The translations under genes were made by a program, and so were the position numbers. The notes under the pieces were generated by a model that worked only from the letters and a program-made list of their open reading frames with translations, was not told the origin of the DNA and ran no database searches. A stretch of DNA of 9,610 nucleotides from Pseudomonadota bacterium. Lineage in GTDB: Bacteria > Pseudomonadota > Alphaproteobacteria > Rhizobiales > Beijerinckiaceae. The DNA lies in assembly GCA_028876585.1 (NCBI GenBank), contig JAGWRL010000304.1, positions 1-9,610 on the forward strand, given 5' to 3'. Positions within the stretch are counted from its first letter, which is position 1; every line of letters starts with the position of its first letter. This document shows, in pieces, positions 1 to 7,145 of the stretch.

Positions 1-923
1 AGCGAGACTCCCGCCGACTATCTGTTGCTGGAGGTCGGCCTCGGCGGGCGGTTCGACGCGACCAACGTGATCGACCGCCCGCTCGCCAGCGTCATCACGC
101 CGGTGTCGATGGATCATCCGGAGTTTCTGGGCGAGACGGTCGACCGAATCGCCTTCGAGAAGGCGGGCATTTTGAAAGCCGGGACGCCGGTGATCGTCGC
201 CGCCCAGCCCGACGCCGCGCTGCCGGTGATCGAGCGCGAGGCGATCCGCCTGCGCTGCCCGCGGCGGGTCGAGGGGCGCGACTATTTCATCCGCGCCGAG
301 AACGGCCGGCTCGTTTTCGAGGACGAATTCGGCCTTCTCGACCTGCCCAGGCCCCGCCTGCCCGGCCGGCATCAGTTCGGCAACGCGGCGGCGGCGGCGG
401 CGACCTTGCGGCTCGTCGCGCCCGATCTGCCGGCCGCCGCCTTCGAGCGCGGCCTTCTGGAGGCGCAATGGCCGGCGCGGCTGCAACGGCTGCGATCCGG
501 CCCGCTCGCCGCGCGGGCGCCCGAAGGTGCCGAACTCTGGCTCGACGGCGCCCATAACGAGGCGGGCGGGCGCGTGCTTTCCGAGGCGATGGCCGATTTC
601 GAGGACGCCGCGCCGCGCCCGCTCGTGATCATCTGCGGCACTTTGAAGAGCAAGGATACGGCCGCCTTCCTCGCCCATTTCAAGGGGCTCGCGCGCGATG
701 TGCTCGCCGTGCCGATCCCCGGCGAACATGCCGCGAGGCCGGCCGAGGAAGTCGCCGCTATCGCCCGCAGCGCCGGCCTTTCCGCGCGCGTGGCGCCAAG
801 CGTGGCGGGCGCGCTCGACGGGCTGGCGGCGCAGGACTGGCCGATGCCGCCGCGCATCCTCATCGCCGGCTCGCTCTATCTCGCCGGCGCGGTGCTGGAG
901 GAAAACGGCACGCTGCCGACCTG

Positions 924-924
<1 letters not shown>
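1..924 (+). CDS. folC: Dihydrofolate/folylpolyglutamate synthase FolC, 5'-truncated
   Basis: FolC is the cytosolic ATP-dependent ligase that adds glutamate to folates; many bacterial versions also make dihydrofolate from dihydropteroate. The reading frame is open from base 1, so the start and the N-terminal ATP-binding P-loop lie upstream of the window. About 307 residues are visible of a family usually near 430. Seen directly are the signature LLEVGLGGRFDATN near the left edge, the segment SMDHPEFLG followed by FEKAGILKAG (central Mur-ligase fold), and in the C-terminal domain WLDGAHNEAGG followed by ICGTLKSKD, all typical of FolC. The stop TGA (922-924) shares its last base with the radA start, which suggests co-transcription and translational coupling. 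The visible part shows no frameshift. The family call is firm; whether the enzyme is bifunctional cannot be told from this fragment. Confidence 0.95.
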
Positions 925-2341
<1,417 letters not shown>

Positions 2342-2345
<4 letters not shown>

Positions 2346-2370
2346 CGAACGGAACCGCCTTCGCTATAAG
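2342..2370 (+). promoter_or_regulatory. Candidate sigma70-type promoter for cvpA-purF
   Basis: GTGACG (2342-2347, four of six matches to TTGACA) is followed by exactly 17 bp and then TATAAG (2365-2370, five of six matches to TATAAT). The -35 element overlaps the radA stop codon and the -10 lies 43 bp upstream of the cvpA start. The position would allow cvpA-purF transcription independent of folC-radA. This is pattern matching only; no transcription start is known. Confidence 0.4.
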
Positions 2371-2399
2371 CCGCCGCGTTGCGGAACCCGTTTCCCCCC

Positions 2400-2405
2400 A
2401 AGAGG
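2400..2405 (+). promoter_or_regulatory. Shine-Dalgarno deciding the cvpA start
   Basis: AAGAGG ends 7 nt before the ATG at 2413. It selects this ATG over the much longer open frame that reaches back into radA. The peptide encoded upstream of 2413 is Arg/Pro-rich and looks like a frame shadow, whereas a membrane segment begins just after 2413. Confidence 0.6.
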
Positions 2406-2412
2406 CCACTGG

Positions 2413-3129
2413 ATGCCGTCTTATCTCGACCTCGGCGTGATCGGCGTCGTGCTGGTTTCCGCGATTTTGTCGCTGATGCGCGGCTTCACGCGCGAGGTGC
2501 TGGCGATCGGCTCCTGGGTTGCGGCGGCGGCGGCGGCTTACTATCTGCATCCGCATGTGACGCCCTATCTGGCCCCCTACATCCATAAGCCGGTGGTGTT
2601 GCAGGCGGTGGCGGCGGCGATCGTGTTTTTCGCCACGCTGATCGTCGTGTCGCTGTTCACGGTGCGGGTGTCGGATGCGATCCTCGATTCCAAGATCGGC
2701 GCGCTCGACCGTTCGCTCGGCTTCGTGTTCGGCGCCGTGCGCGGGTTCCTGCTGGCGGTGGTCGCGTTCGCGATCTTCAACTGGTTGGCGGGCGAGAAGG
2801 CGCAGCCGGACTGGGTGCAAAAGGCCAAGACGCGACCGATGCTGACCGACACCGCCGACAAGATCATCGCCATGCTGCCCGAGGACGCGGCGACGACGCT
2901 GGGCGCCTGGATCAAAGCCAAGACGGCGACGAGCGGCTCCGACGTGCCCGCCGACGAGAGCAAGCCGGCGACGGTGGCGCCCGCGCCGGCCGCGGCGCCC
3001 GCGCCGGCGCCCAAACCCGCGCCCAGCCCGAAGACCGGCGCCGCCGACCGCGACAAACTCGACGCGCTGATCAACGGCAAGGTCACGCTGCCGCCGCCCG
3101 CCCCCGCGCCGACGTTGTCAAAGCCTTGA
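2413..3129 (+). CDS. cvpA: CvpA family inner-membrane protein
   Basis: CvpA proteins are small integral inner-membrane proteins, named for colicin V production and often encoded immediately upstream of purF; their molecular role is poorly defined. The 238-residue product has four predicted membrane segments at roughly residues 4-22, 28-46, 62-84 and 97-120. Between the third and fourth is a stretch with the family-like pattern SKIGALDRSLGFVFGAVRGF. A soluble tail from about residue 130 to the end becomes very rich in Ala and Pro (about 185-215) and ends in a short charged segment containing DKLDALINGKV. The start ATG has a good Shine-Dalgarno at 2400-2405. The stop overlaps the purF start by four bases, so the two are probably translationally coupled. 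The family call rests on topology, sequence pattern and the conserved position next to purF. Confidence 0.9.
   Translation: MPSYLDLGVIGVVLVSAILSLMRGFTREVLAIGSWVAAAAAAYYLHPHVTPYLAPYIHKPVVLQAVAAAIVFFATLIVVSLFTVRVSDAILDSKIGALDRSLGFVFGAVRGFLLAVVAFAIFNWLAGEKAQPDWVQKAKTRPMLTDTADKIIAMLPEDAATTLGAWIKAKTATSGSDVPADESKPATVAPAPAAAPAPAPKPAPSPKTGAADRDKLDALINGKVTLPPPAPAPTLSKP
2976..3008 (+). repeat. Short direct repeat in the cvpA Ala/Pro-rich tail
   Basis: The 15-mer GGCGCCCGCGCCGGC occurs at 2976-2990 and again at 2994-3008, an 18-bp period that keeps the frame and encodes alternating Ala-Pro residues. It is probably a low-complexity linker that arose by slippage, extending the hydrophilic tail of CvpA. 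I see no sign of a regulatory role. Confidence 0.6.
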
Positions 3130-4574
3130 GCGATCCGTTCGACATCGACGCCGACCGCCTGCGCGAGGAATGCGGCGTATTCGGCATTCTCGGCCACCCG
3201 CAGGCCGCCGCGCTGACGGCGCTCGGCCTGCACGCGCTGCAACATCGCGGGCAGGAGGCGGCCGGCATCGTCGCCTTCGACGGCGAGCGGTTCCATTCCG
3301 AGCGCCGGCTCGGCCTGGTCGGCGATCATTTCTCCTCGGCCGCCGCCATCGAGCGCCTGCCGGGCAGCGCCGCGGTCGGCCATGTGCGCTACGCCACCAC
3401 GGGCGCCACCATCCTGCGCAACGTGCAGCCGATGTTCGCCGAACTCGCCGCCGGCGGGCTGGCGGTGGCGCATAACGGCAATCTCACCAATGGCTTGACG
3501 CTGCGGCGCGAATTGATCGCCGACGGCGCGATCTGCCAGTCGACCTCCGACACCGAGGTCGTGCTGCTGCTCGCCGCCCGCTCGCGCAAGCGCCGCATCG
3601 TCGACCGCTTCATCGAGGCGCTGCACGACATCGAGGGCGCCTATGCGCTGGTGGCGCTGAGCAACAACATGCTGATCGGCGCGCGCGATCCGCTCGGCAT
3701 CCGCCCGCTGGTGCTGGGCGAACTCGACGGCTGCCCGATTCTGGCCTCCGAGACCTGCGCGCTCGACATTCTCGGCGCGAAATTCGTGCGCGACGTCGAG
3801 AACGGCGAGGTCGTCGTGATCGAGCCGGGCCGCGTCACCAGCCTAAAACCGTTCGCGCCGCGCCCGGCCCGGCCATGCATCTTCGAATACATCTATTTCG
3901 CCCGCCCCGACTCGGTCGTGCACGGCCGCTCTGTCTATGACGCGCGCAAGGCGATGGGGGCGGAACTGGCGCGCGAGGCGCCGGCTGAGGCCGATGTCGT
4001 GGTGCCGATCCCCGATTCCGGCGTGCCGGCCGCGCTCGGCTACGCCCACGCGCTGAAAATTCCGTTCGAACTCGGCATCATCCGCAATCACTATGTCGGG
4101 CGCACCTTCATCCAGCCGACGCAGGCGATCCGCGAAAGCGGCGTCAAGCTCAAGCACAACGCCAACCGCGCTGTGATCGAGGGCAAGCGCATCGTGCTGA
4201 TCGACGATTCGATCGTGCGCGGCACCACCAGCGTCAAGATCGTGCAGATGATGCGCGAGGCCGGCGCGCGGGAAGTGCATTTCCGCATCTCCTCGCCGCC
4301 GATCGCCCATCCCGATTTCTACGGCATCGACACGCCCGAGCGCGACAAGTTGCTGGCGGCGCGGATGACGCTGGAGGAGATGCGCGAATTCATCGGCGCC
4401 GACAGCCTCGCCTTCCTCTCGGTCGACGGCATTTACCGGGCGATGGGCTATGCCGGCCGCGATCCCGCGACGCCGCAATTCACCGACCATTGCTTCACCG
4501 GCGATTACCCGACCCGGCTCGCCGATCTGGAGCTGGAACGGCGCGGCGACGGCATGCTTGCCGAAGCGTCGTGA
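3126..4574 (+). CDS. purF: Amidophosphoribosyltransferase PurF
   Basis: PurF converts PRPP and glutamine to phosphoribosylamine, the first committed step of purine synthesis, in the cytosol. The 482-residue protein begins MSDPFDIDADRLREECGVFG. Cys16 aligns with the catalytic N-terminal nucleophile of class II glutaminases, so a 15-residue propeptide is probably removed. Glutaminase-domain motifs include HALQHRGQEAAGI, VGHVRYATTG and AVAHNGNLTN. The phosphoribosyltransferase domain has the PRPP loop VLIDDSIVRGTT with D360 and D361. Only C251 (in RPCIFEYIYF) remains of the positions that carry the [4Fe-4S] ligands in Bacillus-type enzymes; D397 (HPDFYGID) and the FTDHCFTGDYP region (C456) replace the others, so a cluster is unlikely. 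The start is TTG, overlapping the cvpA stop by 4 nt; no closer alternative start is visible. Confidence 0.97.
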   Translation: MSDPFDIDADRLREECGVFGILGHPQAAALTALGLHALQHRGQEAAGIVAFDGERFHSERRLGLVGDHFSSAAAIERLPGSAAVGHVRYATTGATILRNVQPMFAELAAGGLAVAHNGNLTNGLTLRRELIADGAICQSTSDTEVVLLLAARSRKRRIVDRFIEALHDIEGAYALVALSNNMLIGARDPLGIRPLVLGELDGCPILASETCALDILGAKFVRDVENGEVVVIEPGRVTSLKPFAPRPARPCIFEYIYFARPDSVVHGRSVYDARKAMGAELAREAPAEADVVVPIPDSGVPAALGYAHALKIPFELGIIRNHYVGRTFIQPTQAIRESGVKLKHNANRAVIEGKRIVLIDDSIVRGTTSVKIVQMMREAGAREVHFRISSPPIAHPDFYGIDTPERDKLLAARMTLEEMREFIGADSLAFLSVDGIYRAMGYAGRDPATPQFTDHCFTGDYPTRLADLELERRGDGMLAEAS

Positions 4575-4579
4575 CCTAG

Positions 4580-4594
4580 TTACCCCAGGGTTAA
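4580..4594. repeat. Imperfect palindrome just after purF
   Basis: TTACCCCAGGGTTAA is a dyad centred on 4587, with one mismatched pair between arms TTAnCCC and GGGnTAA. It begins six bases after the purF stop. It could be a protein-binding site or chance; no T-tract follows, so a terminator role is doubtful. Confidence 0.35.
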
Positions 4595-4611
4595 TCTTAT
4601 CGGTCCAAATG

Positions 4612-4632
4612 ACTTATCCGTTTTGGATAAGT
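4612..4632 (+). terminator. Inverted repeat after purF, possible weak terminator or operator
   Basis: ACTTATCC (4612-4619) and GGATAAGT (4625-4632) are perfect reverse complements separated by GTTTT. The stem is followed by a short T-run (4632-4636). The layout fits a weak intrinsic terminator for the purF operon. The stem is AT-rich, however, so an operator dyad is equally possible. Confidence 0.4.
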
Positions 4633-4654
4633 TTTGCACGAGTTGGCGCTAAGT

Positions 4655-4682
4655 ATTCCCCTAGGACACGACCTAGGGGAAA
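4655..4682 (+). promoter_or_regulatory. Perfect 11-bp inverted repeat covering a Shine-Dalgarno
   Basis: The left arm ATTCCCCTAGG (4655-4665) and its exact reverse complement (4672-4682) flank the 6-nt spacer ACACGA. The right arm contains AGGGGA (4675-4680), which is well spaced (7 nt) from the TTG at 4688. In RNA the hairpin would hide this ribosome binding site; in DNA it could be an operator for a dimeric repressor. A perfect 22-base dyad in this position is unlikely to be random. No protein or ligand can be assigned. Confidence 0.6.
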
Positions 4683-4687
4683 TCGCC

Positions 4688-4897
4688 TTGATCCACGCCG
4701 ACATCAACCCGCTCGCCGACATCGACCCGCGTCTTCTTAGCGAGGCGTTCCGCCGCGCGCGCCAACAGGCCGCCGTCGCCGAGATCGATTCCGATTCCCT
4801 GCTGTCGGCCATTCTCGCCGAGGCGCGGCGCGGCACCCGCGACATGTACGGGCTGGTCAAAGCGGCGGCGACGGCGCGGCTGCGCGAGGTCGCCTGA
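4688..4897 (+). CDS. Small hypothetical protein, 69 residues
   Basis: I do not recognise this protein. It begins MIHADINPLADIDPRLL and contains an Arg/Ala-rich, probably helical middle (EAFRRARQQAAVAEID), then a second likely helical stretch (SLLSAILAEARRG) and a helical C-terminus ending in REVA. It has no Cys, no membrane segment and no signal peptide. Third codon positions are almost all G or C, as in neighbouring genes, which supports real coding. That bias fades upstream of 4688. Together with AGGGGA 7 nt before it, this favours the TTG at 4688 over the in-frame TTG at 4634. The Shine-Dalgarno lies in a perfect inverted repeat, so expression may be controlled at translation or by a repressor. 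It stands between purF and a GGDEF gene with gaps on both sides, so it is probably a separate unit. The function is unknown. Confidence 0.65.
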   Translation: MIHADINPLADIDPRLLSEAFRRARQQAAVAEIDSDSLLSAILAEARRGTRDMYGLVKAAATARLREVA

Positions 4898-4922
4898 AAG
4901 CCGCGGCGCTAGCGCCGGCTTT
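4898..4922 (+). terminator. Terminator-like hairpin after the small ORF
   Basis: Directly after the stop codon, AAGCC (4898-4902) and GGCGC (4905-4909) pair with GCGCC (4912-4916) and GGCTT (4917-4921). This gives a GC-rich stem with a two-base bulge and the core palindrome GGCGCTAGCGCC. Only TTT follows, so termination may be partial. The tail TTGACT (4921-4926) could also serve as a -35 element for the next gene, but I find no well-spaced -10 to pair with it. Confidence 0.5.
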
Positions 4923-5010
4923 GACTAAGTCGCAATAACTTTGCGGCATAACCTTGTAGATTGCCTCGGACGGCGACGCCCTCCCCTATCTCTTTGGCTG
5001 GTTTGCGACT

Positions 5011-6261
5011 TTGATCCGGTCTTCGCCCATCGCGTTGTTATCCGCCCGCCAGACGCTCCCGCGCGGGCCGGGGCGGGAAGCGGGTTTGCGCGAGCTCGAC
5101 GGCGCCCTCGGGCCGCAGGGCTACGACACGCTGCCGCGCTGGCTCGAACAGCGGTTTCAGGCGGAGACCGCCGACCGGCAAGCGCAGGCCCTGTTCCGCG
5201 CCAGCCTCGGCGCGGCGGTGTTCTACAACGCGCAATTGTTCGCCGAATGGTCGCTGACGCCGGACGCCTTCCGGCTGGCGGCGGCGCTGCATTTCGGCCT
5301 CGTCACCCCGGCGCTGCTGGCGATCGCCGCCTTCGCGCGCTCCGCGCTGACGCCGCTGCGCCGCGATCTCCTAGGTTTCGCCATCCCGACGCTGATCCTC
5401 GTGCAGGCGACGATCACCTATTTCGCCAGCGCCTCGGAAGGCTCGCCCTATTATATCGACCTGCTGGCGGTGATCGGCATTCTCGCCAATTCGAGCCTGC
5501 CTTTGAGTTCGCGCGCCTCGCTGTGGAGCACGGCTTTGTGCCTGGCGCTGCTCGCGCTGCTCGTGCGCGCGCCGCATGGGGCGCCCACTCATCTCTATGC
5601 TGGCAGCCTGATTCCCATCGTCCTGTGCGTGATGATGACGCTGCATTCCGCGTTCGAGCGCAATCACGAGGCGCGCCGCTCCTATCTGCTCGATTTGCGC
5701 CACCGGCTGCGCATCGACGAGGTCGGCGCCGAGGCGCGCCACGATCCGCTGACGGGTCTGGCCAACCGCCGACGGCTGGAGGAGGTCGCGGAGGGGCTAT
5801 GGACGAAAGACAGCGGCCACGTGTCGCCGGTCTCGATCATCCTCTACGACGTCGACCGCTTCAAATCCTACAATGATCTCTACGGCCATCAGGCCGGCGA
5901 CGACTGCCTGCGTCAGGTCGCCGCCTGCGCTCTGGCCGAAATCGGCGCCGAGGACGACGTCGCCGCGCGCTACGGCGGCGAGGAGTTCATCCTGCTGTTG
6001 CCGCGCACGCCGCTCGAAGAAGCCCGCCGCGCCGCCGAGCGGCTGCGCGCGGCGGTGGCGGCGCTGCGCATTCCCCACGCCGGCGGCGAGGAGCTTGGCG
6101 TCGTCAGCGCCAGTTTCGGCGTCGCCTGCGCCGACAGCGCGGCTTGCGGTTTCGCGGCGCTGACCGCCGAGGCCGACGCGGCGCTCTACCGCGCCAAGCG
6201 CGGCGGCCGCAATCGCGTGATCGCCGCGACCGGCGCCCCCAAGGGACCGAAAGCCGCCTGA
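5011..6261 (+). CDS. Membrane-anchored GGDEF-domain diguanylate cyclase
   Basis: The protein probably makes cyclic di-GMP from two GTP at the inner membrane. It has 416 residues from the TTG at 5011. A hydrophilic N-terminus of about 58 residues precedes about six membrane segments (roughly 60-79, 88-108, 119-138, 149-166, 170-186, 196-215). A short linker leads to the GGDEF domain starting at HDPLTGLANRRRLEE (about 244). Active-site features are DVDRFKSYND with metal-binding D280 and the signature GGEEF at 322-326. The RxxD inhibitory site is missing: the Arg position is A313, giving AEDD. There is no EAL domain. The start is uncertain: no clear ribosome binding site precedes 5011, and an in-frame TTG at 5086 has a G-rich stretch before it. 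I do not recognise the membrane sensor as a named domain, so the signal is unknown. Confidence 0.9.
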   Translation: MIRSSPIALLSARQTLPRGPGREAGLRELDGALGPQGYDTLPRWLEQRFQAETADRQAQALFRASLGAAVFYNAQLFAEWSLTPDAFRLAAALHFGLVTPALLAIAAFARSALTPLRRDLLGFAIPTLILVQATITYFASASEGSPYYIDLLAVIGILANSSLPLSSRASLWSTALCLALLALLVRAPHGAPTHLYAGSLIPIVLCVMMTLHSAFERNHEARRSYLLDLRHRLRIDEVGAEARHDPLTGLANRRRLEEVAEGLWTKDSGHVSPVSIILYDVDRFKSYNDLYGHQAGDDCLRQVAACALAEIGAEDDVAARYGGEEFILLLPRTPLEEARRAAERLRAAVAALRIPHAGGEELGVVSASFGVACADSAACGFAALTAEADAALYRAKRGGRNRVIAATGAPKGPKAA

Positions 6262-6275
6262 GCCGCTTGCGCCCG

Positions 6276-6304
6276 CCCGGCCCCATCGCCATGCTCGGGC
6301 CGGG
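6276..6304 (+). terminator. GC-rich inverted repeat after the GGDEF gene
   Basis: CCCGGCCC (6276-6283) and GGGCCGGG (6297-6304) are perfect complements around a 13-nt loop, starting 14 bp after the GGDEF stop. There is no T-tract, so this may be a weak or Rho-assisted terminator, or a structure limiting read-through into the tetR-type gene. Confidence 0.4.
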
Positions 6305-6350
6305 AGACGATCTGTCATGTCGCTGCGCCGCTTCGAGCCGGAGAGGTTTC

Positions 6351-6383
6351 ATGTACATTGCGCGCAATCGCCTCGCGCGCTGA
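6351..6383 (+). CDS. Possible 10-codon leader peptide upstream of the TetR gene
   Basis: An ATG at 6351 follows GGAGAGG (6340-6346) at 4 nt and opens the short frame MYIARNRLAR, ending in TGA at 6381-6383. This is the best ribosome binding site in the interval, yet it leads to only ten codons in a different frame from the TetR gene. The stop lies 4 nt before the GTG at 6388, so ribosomes finishing here could restart on the regulator. It could also be the true TetR start displaced by a sequence frameshift. Coding is not proven. Confidence 0.3.
   Translation: MYIARNRLAR
6357..6368. promoter_or_regulatory. Perfect 12-bp palindrome, candidate TetR operator
   Basis: ATTGCGCGCAAT is a perfect dyad located 20 bp upstream of the GTG at 6388. 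TetR-family repressors commonly bind palindromes close to their own start and control themselves, so this is a reasonable autoregulatory site. At 12 bp it is shorter than many TetR operators, and CG-rich palindromes arise easily in this genome. Confidence 0.35.
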
Positions 6384-6387
6384 GCGC

Positions 6388-7002
6388 GTGAGCCGGCCGC
6401 ATCCCGCCGCGCCCGAGCCGGTCGAGGGCCGGATTCTCGCCATCGCCGCCGAGCACGTGCGCCGGTTCGGCGCGGCGCGGGTGACCGTGGTCGGCGTCGC
6501 GGCCGAGGCCGGCATGACGCACGCCAATGTCTATCGCTATTTTCCCTCGAAAGCCGCGCTGCTGGAGGAAATCACCGCCGCCTGGCTGCGGCCGCTGGAG
6601 GCGAAGCTGCGCGAGGCGGCGGACGGCGCCGATCCGGCGCACGACAAGCTGGAGCGCATGTTGCTCGCCGTGCATCGCGCCTATCGCGAAAAGCTCGACG
6701 GCGACCCCGCACTGTTCGATCTCCTGATCGATTCGCTCAGCAAGGAGCGCCCCGCCGCGCGCAAACACCGCGCCCGCGTGCAATCGGAAATGCAGCGCGT
6801 GGTCGAGGAAGGCGTCGCCTCGGGCGCCTTCGCGATGGCCGACCGGCGCCGCGCGCTGGCGCTGGTGTTCGACGCCAGCCACCGGTTCATTCACCCGCTG
6901 GCGCTGCGGCTCGACCGCGCCGCGCCGGCGGCGGCTTTGGCGCAGCGGTTCGAGCGCGTCGTCGCGATGACCTTGCGGGCGCTGCGCACCGGCCGCACCT
7001 GA
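6388..7002 (+). CDS. TetR/AcrR-family transcriptional regulator
   Basis: This is a one-component, probably dimeric repressor with an N-terminal DNA-binding domain and a C-terminal ligand-binding domain. From GTG 6388 it has 204 residues. The TetR helix-turn-helix is clear at about residues 15-62: GRILAIAAEHVRRFG, VTVVGVAAEAGMTHANVYRYF, then SKAALLEEI. The rest is predicted helical and carries no motif that names its ligand. An in-frame TTG at 6358 would add ten residues and lies 11 nt after GGAGAGG; I prefer 6388 because the extra stretch is not typical of the family and overlaps a palindrome, but the choice is uncertain. The targets are not shown by the sequence. Self-regulation through 6357-6368 and control of the neighbouring beta-propeller or P450 gene are guesses from proximity only. 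Confidence 0.88.
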   Translation: MSRPHPAAPEPVEGRILAIAAEHVRRFGAARVTVVGVAAEAGMTHANVYRYFPSKAALLEEITAAWLRPLEAKLREAADGADPAHDKLERMLLAVHRAYREKLDGDPALFDLLIDSLSKERPAARKHRARVQSEMQRVVEEGVASGAFAMADRRRALALVFDASHRFIHPLALRLDRAAPAAALAQRFERVVAMTLRALRTGRT

Positions 7003-7022
7003 GCGCGCGCCGAAAATGCGGC

Positions 7023-7038
7023 TGTCGCCGCCGCGACA
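7023..7038 (+). terminator. Small hairpin after the TetR gene
   Basis: TGTCGC (7023-7028) pairs with GCGACA (7033-7038) around the 4-nt loop CGCC, 20 bp after the stop. No T-run follows, so it is at best a weak terminator signal. Confidence 0.25.
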
Positions 7039-7079
7039 ACGCCGATCTGCTGGCATATGAAGAGTTTAGCAACGGGAAG

Positions 7080-7108
7080 CGTTCATTCCTCGTTCATCGG
7101 CCGGTCAT
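7080..7108 (+). promoter_or_regulatory. Three tandem heptamers at 11-bp spacing, Pho-box-like
   Basis: CGTTCAT (7080-7086), CGTTCAT (7091-7097) and CGGTCAT (7102-7108) are separated by exactly 4 bp each, so they lie on one face of the helix. PhoB boxes are tandem CTGTCAT heptamers with 4-bp spacers; these units match that heptamer at 5, 5 and 6 of 7 positions. Other OmpR-family regulators also use direct repeats of about this period. A weak -10 candidate CATAGG lies at 7120-7125. The array sits 38 bp upstream of the beta-propeller start, suitable for activation. Assignment to PhoB is inference. Confidence 0.45.
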
Positions 7109-7131
7109 CTGCGTCGGCGCATAGGCGGCTT

Positions 7132-7137
7132 GAGGAG
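7132..7137 (+). promoter_or_regulatory. Shine-Dalgarno deciding the beta-propeller start
   Basis: GAGGAG ends 8 nt before the TTG at 7146. It supports this non-ATG start, from which a signal-peptide-like hydrophobic stretch follows at once. Confidence 0.6.
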
Positions 7138-7145
7138 CTGTCGTC

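Noticed and set aside
4634..4650. Possible sigma54 promoter near TTGCAC and TTGGCG
   Set aside because: The invariant GG/GC pair at the required spacing is absent.
4634..4687. Upstream extension of the small ORF from the TTG at 4634
   Set aside because: The extra 18 codons lose the G/C third-position bias, run through the 11-bp inverted repeat and have no good Shine-Dalgarno, so the TTG at 4688 is preferred.
4932..4952. GCAATAAC and GGCATAAC as a repeat pair before the GGDEF gene
   Set aside because: The two 8-mers differ at two or more positions and show no symmetry or helical phasing; probably chance.
4941..5876. 311-codon frame overlapping the GGDEF gene
   Set aside because: The alternative frame is Arg/Ala/Pro-rich, while the other frame carries membrane segments and a complete GGDEF domain.
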